Assembly: GCA_964409865.1 (NCBI GenBank)
Contig: CAYPGE010000086.1
Coordinates: forward strand, 1 to 24,508
Direction of reading: 5' to 3'
From: Anammoximicrobium sp964409865
GTDB taxonomy: Bacteria > Planctomycetota > Planctomycetia > Pirellulales > Pirellulaceae
DNA length: 24,508 nt
A program made the translations under genes and the position numbers. The notes under the pieces were generated by a model, which was given only the letters and a program-made list of their open reading frames with translations, was not told where the DNA came from and did no database searches. Each line of letters starts with the position of its first letter. Position 1 is the stretch's first letter. This document shows, one piece after another, positions 18,401 to 24,321 of the stretch.

Positions 18401-19830
18401 CCGTCGGGCGTTTCCCGAAGCCGCGCCCCCGCTGCCACACCACCGATCACCGATAACCGGTCACCGATCACCGGTAACCGATCACCGATCACCTCCTGCT
18501 CGGCTATTCCCGAGGGCGGGGACTCCGCTGGCACAGGCTGCTGCAGCACGACGTGGGCATTGGTCCCTCCCGCGCCGAACGAATTCACGCCCACGATCCA
18601 GGGGCGGCCGGCGCGCGCCAACGGCGTGGGCCGGGTGGGCACCTGCAGATTGAGGTGTTCCCAGTCGATTCCGGGATTCGGCTCATGGAAGTGCAAGTTC
18701 GGGGGGGCAACGCCGTGATGCGCCGTCAGAACGCCTTTGATAAAGCCCGTGATGCCCGAGGCGCCTTCCAGGTGTCCCACGTTCGTCTTGACGGAGCCGA
18801 TCAAGCAGTGTTGGCCCGCGGTCCGGGTCCGCCCCAGCACGGCGCCGATGGAAAGGCTTTCGATGGGATCGCCTACGGCGGTCCCTGTGCCGTGCGTTTC
18901 GACGTAATCCACCGTCAACGGATCGACCCTCGCCTCCGCATACACCGCCTCCAGCAGGGCAATCTGCGAGACCACGTTGGGAACCGTGAATCCTTCGGCC
19001 ATATAACCGTCTTGATTCACCGCCGAACCGCGCACCCAGGCGTAGATCGCGTCGCCGTCGGCCAGCGCCTTGCGGAGCGGCTTCAGAATGACCACGCCCA
19101 CGCCTTCCCCGCGGACATATCCGTTGGCCGCTGCGTCGAAGGTCTTGCAGTACTGGTCGGGATTCAGAAACCCGGCCTTGGACAACATGATGGAGGATTC
19201 CGGGCGCAGCATCAGATTGGCGCCACCCGCGATCGCCAAATCGGCTTCCCCGCCCCACAGGCTTCGGCAGGCCATGTGGACCGCTACGAGCGAACTGGAA
19301 CACGCGGTATCGAGGGAGACGCTGGGGCCCTTCAGATTGAAATCATACGAGATGCGGTTGGCCAGCGGCGAGACGGCGGTTCCCATGGCCACATACGGAT
19401 TGATCTCGTCGCGCTGCTCGCTGGAGGACTGCATGCACAGATAGTCATACATGAACGACCCGATGAAGACGCTCGTGCGCGTGCCATCCACCTGATCTCG
19501 CCGCAGACCGGCATCCTCCAAGGCCTCGTGCGTGACTTCCAGCAGCAACCGCTGCTGCGGATCCATCCGCTGGGCTTCGGTGGGAAAGTACCTGAAGAAC
19601 TCCGCGTCGAACAGGTCGACGCCGTCGATAAATCCCCCCTTGGCGTTGCGAACGCAGCCTGACTTCTCCGGGTTCGTGTCGTGAAAGCGGGAATGCTTCC
19701 AGCGGTCCTCCGGCACGTCGCGGATGCCGTTGAAGCCCCGCAACAGAGCGTCCCAGAAAGCGGCCGGCGAATCAACTCCGCCGGGGAGACGGCAACCGAT
19801 GCCGATGACGGCCAGGGGTTCTTTTAACAT
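12475..19830 (-). CDS. Type I fully reducing polyketide synthase (KS-AT-DH-psiKR-ER-KR-ACP-TE)
   Basis: A single 2451-residue module, likely iterative, builds and releases a reduced carbon chain on its own ACP. Order and key residues, numbered from ATG 19830: KS about 8-430 with Cys177 in DTACSSS, then HGTGT and NVGHLEGA; AT about 575-885 with Ser666 in GHSIGE and an AYHSHHMD motif, pointing to malonyl-CoA; DH about 934-1215 with His969 (HxxxGxxxxP) and Asp1141; a structural KR-like region about 1230-1500; ER about 1515-1790 with AAGGVGG; KR about 1800-1985 with GGASGFG, a LED motif (B-type like) and Tyr1949; ACP with Ser2117 in GLDSLML; TE about 2205-2425 with Ser2276 (GHSYGG) and His2411 (DGDHWF). 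No domain lacks its active-site residue. ATG 19830 is preferred to GTG 19845 because the KS starts at once (EPLAVIG) and neither has a strong ribosome site. It heads the kinase operon. The product and its phosphopantetheinyl transferase are not in the window. Confidence 0.95.
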   Translation of the reverse strand: MLKEPLAVIGIGCRLPGGVDSPAAFWDALLRGFNGIRDVPEDRWKHSRFHDTNPEKSGCVRNAKGGFIDGVDLFDAEFFRYFPTEAQRMDPQQRLLLEVTHEALEDAGLRRDQVDGTRTSVFIGSFMYDYLCMQSSSEQRDEINPYVAMGTAVSPLANRISYDFNLKGPSVSLDTACSSSLVAVHMACRSLWGGEADLAIAGGANLMLRPESSIMLSKAGFLNPDQYCKTFDAAANGYVRGEGVGVVILKPLRKALADGDAIYAWVRGSAVNQDGYMAEGFTVPNVVSQIALLEAVYAEARVDPLTVDYVETHGTGTAVGDPIESLSIGAVLGRTRTAGQHCLIGSVKTNVGHLEGASGITGFIKGVLTAHHGVAPPNLHFHEPNPGIDWEHLNLQVPTRPTPLARAGRPWIVGVNSFGAGGTNAHVVLQQPVPAESPPSGIAEQEVIGDRLPVIGDRLSVIGGVAAGARLRETPDGAKGQPAAGEVLYVLRSPQRETLRTLASRHADFLRDTQERLEDVAFSAFTRRSHYAHLMAVVGEIPQDVEAKLRKFAGGEVDPATLCTTIVRKKAPKLGFAFSGQGGQWARMGQQWMQREAVFRQSMEEVDGLFRKLAGWSLLAELVKGESESRIHDTVVVQPAILAIQISLARLYEHYGIGPQGVVGHSIGEVAAAWAAGALTLPQAVEVIYHRSQAQNRVSGQGSMLAVGLGLEEAHKLIAGYDGRVSIAAVNGPEMLTLSGDSHPLERIAQTLESRGVFNRPVRVQVAYHSHHMDSIQGVMLQALAHSQGVEAPTPLYSTVTGRCENGRHLNADYWFQNVRQPVLFTSALQAMLQDNFDTFLEIGPHPVLVGGANALFKKLDNKSVMASSMTRREPEVTVFLQSLAQLAARGLDPDTEKMFGSGRRYVRLPQHPWQHSRYWFEAPAAAETRRGRFEHPFLKRQTQLVTEDPLAVWESALDVQKFPYLRDHQVDGEIVFPASGHLELAWAVAGEQFRHEAFFLENLHFDLPLILPETSRHPLDVRLEIVSGEGDYRICSRQADAAAETPWSKHSSGRINTLHDRFEKSAVSLADVRGKFCDEDAMDVDTFYATIRAAGLNYGEKFRCVQQLWHRGHEMLARLELPDELVQESRRNYIHPALLDACLHAVFAHIHRSDDPQRVFLPYRIDAVRFYQRPTRGLWSRVSVSQNDDDYLTSDTSVYDETGELVADVRGLTCKRLAGAGLRQADTLYEGCYEYRWVLAARDPELHGRIFDYTRAVLIADASNSVNELAARLAQEGIPPRRIGVSPPASFDELLADVALDRRTLLVFAPGLTASRAGWKNLADCPYVASLLQLAQALHNRECVSRLCVVTSAAAGAAGDRQLDLGQAVLHGMMRVINNECPNMPCAVIDLSATVSAVEIDALVGDLLSTRRDRDESEIAIRGGDRYVRQWVPIDRETAELAASTEEAGCGGAYRAEVGDPGMLDKIVFRRLPCCEPGDDEVEIAVQATGLNFKDLMNAMGLLTDRAVSGGLAGRRLGLEVAGRVLRAGPAVRHVQPGDGVMARVADGFAGRVIAPAHCVVRRPNRLTPPQAAAVPAVYITAWYCLCYLARMARGETLLVHSAAGGVGGAAIQLARRAGVTVLATAGTKDKRDYLRSQGVEYVFDSRSLDFYNQVMAVTGGRGVDIVLNSLSGRFITQSLKCLAPFGRFVELGKSDVYRNSKLGLERLGENISYFVVDVDRLAAQKPELHRQVMTEVAALFERDEFAPHEITEFPISQLPDALKFMTRAAYHGKIVMNMEHDRVRTLPPRNATFRPDRTYLISGGASGFGLEIARWMADRGARHLVLVSRSGPKTGADQSAVEKMVQRGAQVQVEKMDVTDLDAVRLLVQRVQNELPPLAGVIHGAAVLEDALIPAMEMARFERVFNPKGQGAWNLHEATLAAGANLDFFLLLSSISSVLGLVGQLNYAAANFYQDALAHYRRQLGLPATSINFGILGQYAGMSKSENDPHGIVGLLEHQGMLAMPLTDVLAKLEAALIQQPVQRMTARMDWPWFRIAYPHLTRDARFIELMGDEALARAFRRKGTGLRADLAEIKPDERAGRLQQELTGKLARILDAAPEKLDCSISIDTLGLDSLMLTELRAWIARMLDINIPLIKLLKGPSITGLAAELLVQLDSRGDDAALTKAAPQASPTFTVADLEGVSILNPWLVRGRSPPDAPCRLVCFHSMGVGASLFTNFLLNPPPDYDILAVQTPGRENRLAEPVLETVDQLVEQLTPHLTPLLDRPVVIWGHSYGGIVAIEAVRRLRERNQWEPAHLMVTGTVAPHLIHFWQQREVMLKAMVADNSPEYLISLSRYVDDPEFLKAILPGMRRDFPLLKNYRYRRLAPLSCPITAFAARQDDMAYQDEICEWARHTQGGFEVIEVDGDHWFLKRNRELITATLHNIAVRLQRASPRRLLQLEAIAWARR
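18440..18493 (-). repeat. Heptamer tandem repeat translated within the PKS KS-AT linker
   Basis: On the minus strand seven consecutive 7-bp units and a partial eighth follow the theme GGTGATC, with variants GGTTACC, GGTGACC and GGTTATC. Because 21 bp equals three units and seven codons, the protein shows VIGDRLP, VIGDRLS and VIGG in tandem at about residues 447-464, just after the KS domain. Heptamer STRR-type repeats of this kind are known from cyanobacterial genomes; here the array is in frame and tolerated in a flexible linker. Confidence 0.85.
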
Positions 19831-19845
19831 CTTCCGAAACCGCAC

Positions 19846-20125
19846 AAAAGGAGGAGCGGAGTTCTTGGCCGTTCCCGAATCAGCCGCAACCGGAGGTGGT
19901 CAGCCGCAGCTGGAACCATAGCCGCGCCGGGCTGACTCACCATACCATTGATGGTAACGTTCCAGGCCGCGAAAGGGAATCGGCAGGATCGGAAAGGGGC
20001 GTACTTTCGCGAGGATTATTCCCAACGACGAGGTGCTGTTTCCGTGGAGCGATTTTCCGGGTAAGATCAGGTTTGAACTCTGATTGGAACGGATTCGACA
20101 GTCCCGGATTGGCTCCCACTCCCCG
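19846..20125. other. Divergent intergenic region between the PKS and the BatA-like gene
   Basis: This stretch must hold the promoters of the PKS-kinase operon (minus strand) and the BatA-like gene (plus strand). I see no convincing sigma70-like pair for either direction. It contains a 14-bp dyad at 19943-19956 and two copies of a 20-bp direct repeat beginning TCAGCCGCA at 19880 and 19900, the second copy diverging after about 14 bases. Short open frames here have no recognisable product. Confidence 0.5.
19943..19956. promoter_or_regulatory. 14-bp inverted repeat, possible operator upstream of the PKS operon
   Basis: TACCAT-TG-ATGGTA is a perfect 6+6 dyad with a 2-bp centre, about 113 bp upstream of the PKS ATG and about 170 bp upstream of the divergent BatA-like gene. 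Size and symmetry suit a dimeric regulator, but dyads this short can arise by chance and no regulator gene is nearby. Confidence 0.25.
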
Positions 20126-22546
20126 ATGGCCTTCGTCAATTTTTCGCTGCTGTTCGGCGGCCTGCTGCTGGCCCTGCCGATCGTGCTGCACTTGGTGATG
20201 CGCCAGCAGCCCAAGCAGCTGATCTTCCCGGCGCTGCGGTTCGTCAAGCAGCGGCAGGATGCTAACCGCCGACAACTGCAGTTGCGACATTGGCTGCTGC
20301 TCCTGCTGCGGTGCCTGGCCATCGCCATGCTGGCGGCCGTGCTGGCTCGGCCCAGCGTGCCGTCGATGGCCCTGGGCGATTGGATTCTGATCGGGCTCGT
20401 GGGGACGGTCTTGCTGTTGGTCGGCTTGCTGGCGGTGTTGGCTCTGCTGCAGCGGCGGGGGCGGTGGGTCAGCGGGGGGTTCGGTCTGGCGACGGTTGCC
20501 TTGGCGCTGGCTCTGGCGGTGATGCTGCACCGCACGTTGGCTCGCGACGAGTCGGCGACGATCGGGAACGAACGGGCGCCGGTGGCGGCCGTGCTGGTCT
20601 TCGACACGTCGCCCCGGATGCAGTACCTGCGGCAGAATCACACGCGGCTGGACCAGGCCCGCGAAATCGCCCACTGGCTGATCCGGCAGTTGCCCGGGGA
20701 CAGCGAGGTGGCCGTGGTGGACTCGCGGCCCGGCGGCGCCGCCTTTGCCGTCGATCTGGCTGCGGCCCAGCGGTCGATCGAACGCTTGGAGACGACGGGC
20801 GTCCCATCGCCGTTGACGGACGTAGCCGAGCGAGCGGTGAAATTGGCTCAGACCAGCCAGAAGCCACGAAAGGAAGTCTACCTGTTCAGCGATCTGAGCC
20901 GCGCGAGTTGGATGGGCCCGTCGTCTGCGATCCTGCAAGAGCAACAGCGGGCTAACGCCCGCCGCTCGCCAAGCCGGATGGGCCACTCGTCGGCAATCCT
21001 GCGACAACGCCTGCAGGAGTCTGGCGACGTGCTGTTGTACGTCATCGACGTGGGTGTGGACCAACCGCAAAACATGCTGCTCGGGGTGCCCAGCCTGCCC
21101 AGCGACGTGCTGGCGAAAAGCAACGAATTGGAGGTCCAAACCAAGCTGGAGTGCCTGGGGCCGGGAGGGACCAACACGGTCGAATTATACCTGGAGGAAC
21201 CCGATCCCGAACTGCCGGTCATTCGGGACGGCAAGACCGTGCTGCCGGCGTCCAAGCTGCGGGCCCAGCAGGTCGTCACCGTGCCGGACGACGGCTCGCA
21301 ACTCGTCCGTTTTCACGTCAGCTCTTTGGACGCGGGCACCCAGCAAGGGACGCTGCGGATCTCCGGGCAGGACGGACTGGCTTGGGACAACACGCGGTAT
21401 TTCACCGTCGCCGTGCAAGAGGCGTCGCCCGTGTTGGTCCTCGCGCCGCCGACAGTGATCACGAAGTTCTTCGTCGAGGCCATCGCGCCGTACGAGTTCC
21501 GGCAGCGGGGACGGGCCCGCGTCGACGTCCGCGTCGAGGAGCAGGCGAGATGGCCCAATCTCGCGCTGAACGAATACGCCGCCGTCTGTATCTTGGATCC
21601 TGTGCCGCTGACGCCGTCCGCTTGGGAGACGCTGACGGGTTACGTCCGCAACGGCGGCGGCCTGGCTTTGTTTCTCGGCCACAACGCCGATACGACCTCG
21701 TTCAACATCCCCACGGCGAGGAAGCTCACGGGCGGGAAACTGGACCGGCAGTGGCGTTCGCCCGGCGACGTGTTCCTCACGATCCGCGACCTGAGCCACC
21801 CGATGACGGCCGCGTTTCGCGACTTGGCCACCAGCGTCCCCTGGGACCGTTTCCCGGTCTATCGCCACTGGGGCCTGGAGGAAATCGCTCCCCCAACCCG
21901 CGTGATCGTCAGGTACAGCAACAACCAGGCCGCGATTATCGAAACGCCGCTGGGCCGCGGCCGCGTGCTGACCATGACTACGCCCGTGTCGGACCCGGCC
22001 CAGTTGCAGGGCCGCCAGACCTGGAATGAATTGCCGACCGGCAGTGATGCCTGGCCCTACCTGGTCCTGGTCAACGAGATGGTGCGGTATTTGACGGATG
22101 CGGGTGGCACCAAGCTGAACTACCTGGCGGGCGAGACGGCGGCGTTGCCCAACGCACGGGACAAGGAGCCGGAGCGGTACCAGCTGTTCACTCCGCTGGA
22201 CCAGCCGCAGGACGTGACCGCCGCGGAGGGTCAAGTCGTCGTCAAGTTCACCGAGTTGCCGGGCGCCTACCGCCTGAAGGGTTTTCTCCAGCGGCCCGTC
22301 GTGCGAGGCTTCTCCGTCAACTTGCCCGAGTCGGCCAGCCAGTTGACGAGGCTGGCTCGCGAAGATCTGGATGAACTGCTCGGCGCCGGCCGCTACCACT
22401 TTGCACGCAGCCAGGACGAAATCGTGCTGGGCGTGGGCGAAGCCCGCATGGGACGCGAATTCTATCCGTTTCTGCTCCCTCTGCTCGCCCTGATCCTGGG
22501 CCTGGAGCACCTGCTGGCCAACCGTTTCTACCGCCGCGGCGAGTAA
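20126..22546 (+). CDS. BatA-like membrane protein with degenerate vWA domain
   Basis: This 806-residue inner-membrane protein opens with the BatA N-terminal signature (family called aerotolerance-regulator N-terminal): a first membrane helix (about 5-25), the conserved LIFPALRFVKQR segment, and a second helix (about 56-76). Two more predicted helices follow (about 86-108 and 118-134). A von Willebrand A-like domain begins at Asp160, but its metal site reads DTSPR rather than DxSxS, so metal binding is doubtful. The later part (from about residue 480, AVCILD... then RNGGGLALFLG) resembles the glutamine-amidotransferase-like fold often found in planctomycete members. A last helix lies near the C-terminus (about 778-798). 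Start: ATG 20126, because the BatA signature begins at once; a TTG at 20084 only adds a polar lead. The usual companions (MoxR ATPase, DUF58) are absent here. It converges on the Nramp-like gene with a 15-bp gap. Its role is unknown. Confidence 0.88.
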   Translation: MAFVNFSLLFGGLLLALPIVLHLVMRQQPKQLIFPALRFVKQRQDANRRQLQLRHWLLLLLRCLAIAMLAAVLARPSVPSMALGDWILIGLVGTVLLLVGLLAVLALLQRRGRWVSGGFGLATVALALALAVMLHRTLARDESATIGNERAPVAAVLVFDTSPRMQYLRQNHTRLDQAREIAHWLIRQLPGDSEVAVVDSRPGGAAFAVDLAAAQRSIERLETTGVPSPLTDVAERAVKLAQTSQKPRKEVYLFSDLSRASWMGPSSAILQEQQRANARRSPSRMGHSSAILRQRLQESGDVLLYVIDVGVDQPQNMLLGVPSLPSDVLAKSNELEVQTKLECLGPGGTNTVELYLEEPDPELPVIRDGKTVLPASKLRAQQVVTVPDDGSQLVRFHVSSLDAGTQQGTLRISGQDGLAWDNTRYFTVAVQEASPVLVLAPPTVITKFFVEAIAPYEFRQRGRARVDVRVEEQARWPNLALNEYAAVCILDPVPLTPSAWETLTGYVRNGGGLALFLGHNADTTSFNIPTARKLTGGKLDRQWRSPGDVFLTIRDLSHPMTAAFRDLATSVPWDRFPVYRHWGLEEIAPPTRVIVRYSNNQAAIIETPLGRGRVLTMTTPVSDPAQLQGRQTWNELPTGSDAWPYLVLVNEMVRYLTDAGGTKLNYLAGETAALPNARDKEPERYQLFTPLDQPQDVTAAEGQVVVKFTELPGAYRLKGFLQRPVVRGFSVNLPESASQLTRLAREDLDELLGAGRYHFARSQDEIVLGVGEARMGREFYPFLLPLLALILGLEHLLANRFYRRGE
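20910..21002 (+). repeat. In-frame duplicated segment flanking a GC hairpin inside the BatA-like gene
   Basis: Two 27-bp copies (20910-20936 and 20976-21002) match at 23 of 27 positions with a 66-bp period, so the protein reads MGPSSAIL and 22 residues later MGHSSAIL. Between them lies a perfect hairpin, GCGGGC-TAAC-GCCCGC (20947-20962), followed by CGCTCGCC. This looks like a short palindromic repeat inserted into the coding frame, or a local duplication around one. Confidence 0.65.
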
Positions 22547-22561
22547 GCCCGACCCTTTGAA

Positions 22562-23887
22562 CTACCGTGACAAGTCCGAGAAGGTCGCGATCAGGGCCTG
22601 CACGGAAAGGACGATGTACGTCACGGTTCCGCACACGATCACGATGTGCCAAACGACGCCGGGGCGACGCTGGCGCGGCAGCCTGGCGTGCAGCAGATAC
22701 AGCAGCATCACGGCCGAGAGCGAGAGCACGGGGGCCTCCAGCGCCGAGGTCAGTACGATCAACATCACCGGCCGGCCCGTAAACAGCAAGGCGAAGATGA
22801 TCAGGCAGAACAGCGTGACGCCCAGCCGGTACCAGTTCAGATCGGACCAGCGGCGGGAGCGGGGAGCAATGATGTGGACTGCCGCCCGCAACGCTCGGGA
22901 CTTGCCGTCGACCAGGCCGAGGATCGTCGAGGACAGGATGGCCAAAGCGGCAATGAGAAAAACGTACCGGGCAGCGGGGCCGGCGGCCTCCGTCAGCATC
23001 CGAGAAAGCACGGCCGTGGTGGCTTCGCTGGCGGGCAGCAGCGGTCCGCCGTCAGGACCCGCCTTGCCCAACGTGATCGAGCCAATCGCCAGGAACGCCA
23101 GCGATACGAACATCATCAGCGCGTAGGACAGTCCGGCATCCAGATGCGCCAGGGAGAGCCACTGACGAAAGTCTTGATGCGACTCCGCAGCATCGGCAAC
23201 GGGCGTTTGATTGCCCCGCGGAACGGCGTAGCCCTTTTCCAAGATCCAGAAACTGTAGATCAGCGTTGACGTGCCGCCGGCCGTCCAGCCCAGCAGGCTG
23301 ATGAGCGTCTGGCCGGAGTCGGGCGGGATGCGGGGGACGCTCTCGCGCACGAACCAGCCCCATTCAGGCTGCAGTGCGGCCAGGCTGTAGATCACGCCGA
23401 CAATCAGCGCCAGCGAGAGGGCGAAAGCCGCCTTCTCCACGGGCCCGTAGGAACCCTTAAGAAGCAGGACGAACACCACGCCTACGACAAGCACGGCCCA
23501 CGGGATCATCGACAGCGCGGGGCACATCGCGAACAGGGCCGATCCGCAGGCCAGGGCGATTCCCGAATAGCCGACCGCGCCCAACAGGAACACGACGGCC
23601 AGCACCCACACGAACCAGTTGCGCGGCCCCGGCAGATGCGAATACCCTTCGAAGATGTCTTCTCCGGTGGCGATCGTGTACCGCGCCAAACCCAGGGTGA
23701 GCGTCAGCTTGTAGACGATCGAGACCACGATCACCCAACCGACGGAGAGCCCGTACAGCGCTCCCGCCCGCGGAGTCAGGATTAACTCGCCCGATCCGAT
23801 GGCCGCCGCGGCCAAGAGAATGCCCGGACCGATGCGCTTCAGTTTGGCGAGGAACGTCTGAGGAGGAGGCGTTGAGGGGGTGTTCAT
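22562..23887 (-). CDS. Nramp-like (SLC11-related) membrane transporter lacking canonical metal motifs
   Basis: This 441-residue, very hydrophobic protein has about 11 predicted membrane helices and matches the Nramp divalent-metal transporter fold: GPGILLAAAAIGSGE in the first helix, then LTPRAGALYG, and a GWTAGGTSTLIYSFWILEKG segment where the sixth helix should be. Canonical Nramp proteins carry DPGN in helix 1 and MPH in helix 6 as metal ligands; here these positions read GSGE and about GGT. It therefore probably belongs to a divergent Nramp-related branch, and Mn2+ or Fe2+ transport should not be assumed. ATG 23887 is the only sensible start, and no Shine-Dalgarno sequence is visible. The 173 bp upstream are shared with the divergent toxin-antitoxin operon. 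It converges on the BatA-like gene. Family assignment is fairly sure; substrate unknown. Confidence 0.85.
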   Translation of the reverse strand: MNTPSTPPPQTFLAKLKRIGPGILLAAAAIGSGELILTPRAGALYGLSVGWVIVVSIVYKLTLTLGLARYTIATGEDIFEGYSHLPGPRNWFVWVLAVVFLLGAVGYSGIALACGSALFAMCPALSMIPWAVLVVGVVFVLLLKGSYGPVEKAAFALSLALIVGVIYSLAALQPEWGWFVRESVPRIPPDSGQTLISLLGWTAGGTSTLIYSFWILEKGYAVPRGNQTPVADAAESHQDFRQWLSLAHLDAGLSYALMMFVSLAFLAIGSITLGKAGPDGGPLLPASEATTAVLSRMLTEAAGPAARYVFLIAALAILSSTILGLVDGKSRALRAAVHIIAPRSRRWSDLNWYRLGVTLFCLIIFALLFTGRPVMLIVLTSALEAPVLSLSAVMLLYLLHARLPRQRRPGVVWHIVIVCGTVTYIVLSVQALIATFSDLSR

Positions 23888-24002
23888 AGGAGAGAAGGTG
23901 TAATGACCCGCCGGCTCAAATGCAACCCACCAAGGCGGGTTCTGGACGTTGTTTTGTTCCCCGGTTTGCGTTTCCCGCCTGGCCCGATCTGAACGCGGCG
24001 CG

Positions 24003-24031
24003 TAGACTACCGCACACCGCCTCGCTACAAT
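24003..24031 (+). promoter_or_regulatory. Sigma70-like promoter of the toxin-antitoxin operon
   Basis: TAGACT (24003-24008) and TACAAT (24026-24031) are separated by exactly 17 bp and match the consensus boxes at 4 and 5 of 6 positions. Transcription would start near 24038, followed by AAGGGA (24045-24050) as ribosome site and ATG at 24061. This is the clearest promoter in the window. Confidence 0.5.
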
Positions 24032-24060
24032 ACGGGAAACGACGAAGGGACGGCGAACCT

Positions 24061-24321
24061 ATGAGTGTCGGTATTTCCGAAAGCCCAATCCAGGCGTTTT
24101 ATCAATTTCTGGGCAGGCGACTGAACGGGGAAAACGCGGATCTGACGCCGGAGCAGAGCGTGCGCGAGTTCCGCCTGTATCAGGAAGAACTTGCCCGGTT
24201 TCTTCGCGAAACCGAGTCGGCGGCGGCCCAGAGTCAGCGCGGGCAGACGCGGCCCCTAGACGTTGACGCGGTGATGCTCCGAGTACAGCAGCGTCTGCAA
24301 GAGCATCGTGGGGGCCCTTGA
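24061..24321 (+). CDS. Probable antitoxin of a ParE-type toxin-antitoxin pair
   Basis: This small, mainly helical and acidic protein (86 residues) has no recognisable DNA-binding motif. Its layout, DLTPEQSVREFRLYQEEL in the middle and a later PLDVDAVMLRVQQRL stretch, resembles small proteins found directly upstream of ParE-like toxins in planctomycetes; that resemblance is from memory. The start at ATG 24061 is supported by AAGGGA at 24045-24050; the frame is open further upstream to 23920, but that part overlaps the promoter and lacks protein-like character. Its stop overlaps the next start as TGATG (24319-24323), which couples translation with the toxin. By analogy it would bind and neutralise the toxin and may repress the operon. 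Confidence 0.7.
   Translation: MSVGISESPIQAFYQFLGRRLNGENADLTPEQSVREFRLYQEELARFLRETESAAAQSQRGQTRPLDVDAVMLRVQQRLQEHRGGP

Noticed and set aside
15715..18456. Plus-strand open frame of 913 codons antisense to the PKS
   Set aside because: The minus strand encodes AT, DH and linker regions with intact catalytic motifs. The antisense translation is rich in Arg, Gln and Gly and has no domain pattern.
18440..18493. CRISPR-like array
   Set aside because: Units are only 7 bp with no spacers, and the array is translated in frame within the PKS.
19831..19845. GTG start adding five residues to the PKS
   Set aside because: No ribosome site precedes it, and KS domains normally start right at the EPLAVIG motif that follows ATG 19830.
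20062..20078. Promoter for the BatA-like gene (TAAGAT as -10, TTGAAC as -35)
   Set aside because: Neither box has a convincing partner at 16-18 bp, so no promoter was called.
20084..20125. TTG start extending the BatA-like protein by 14 residues
   Set aside because: The extension is polar and precedes the conserved BatA N-terminus, which begins right at ATG 20126.
19896..20198. Small open frame of 100 codons between the PKS and the BatA-like gene
   Set aside because: It overlaps the start of the BatA-like gene in another frame, has no recognisable sequence and no ribosome site.
23906..23940. Terminator or riboswitch hairpin upstream of the Nramp-like gene (ACCCGCC pairing with GGCGGGT)
   Set aside because: A 7-bp stem with a 21-nt loop and no U-tract is weak, and no known riboswitch pattern was seen.
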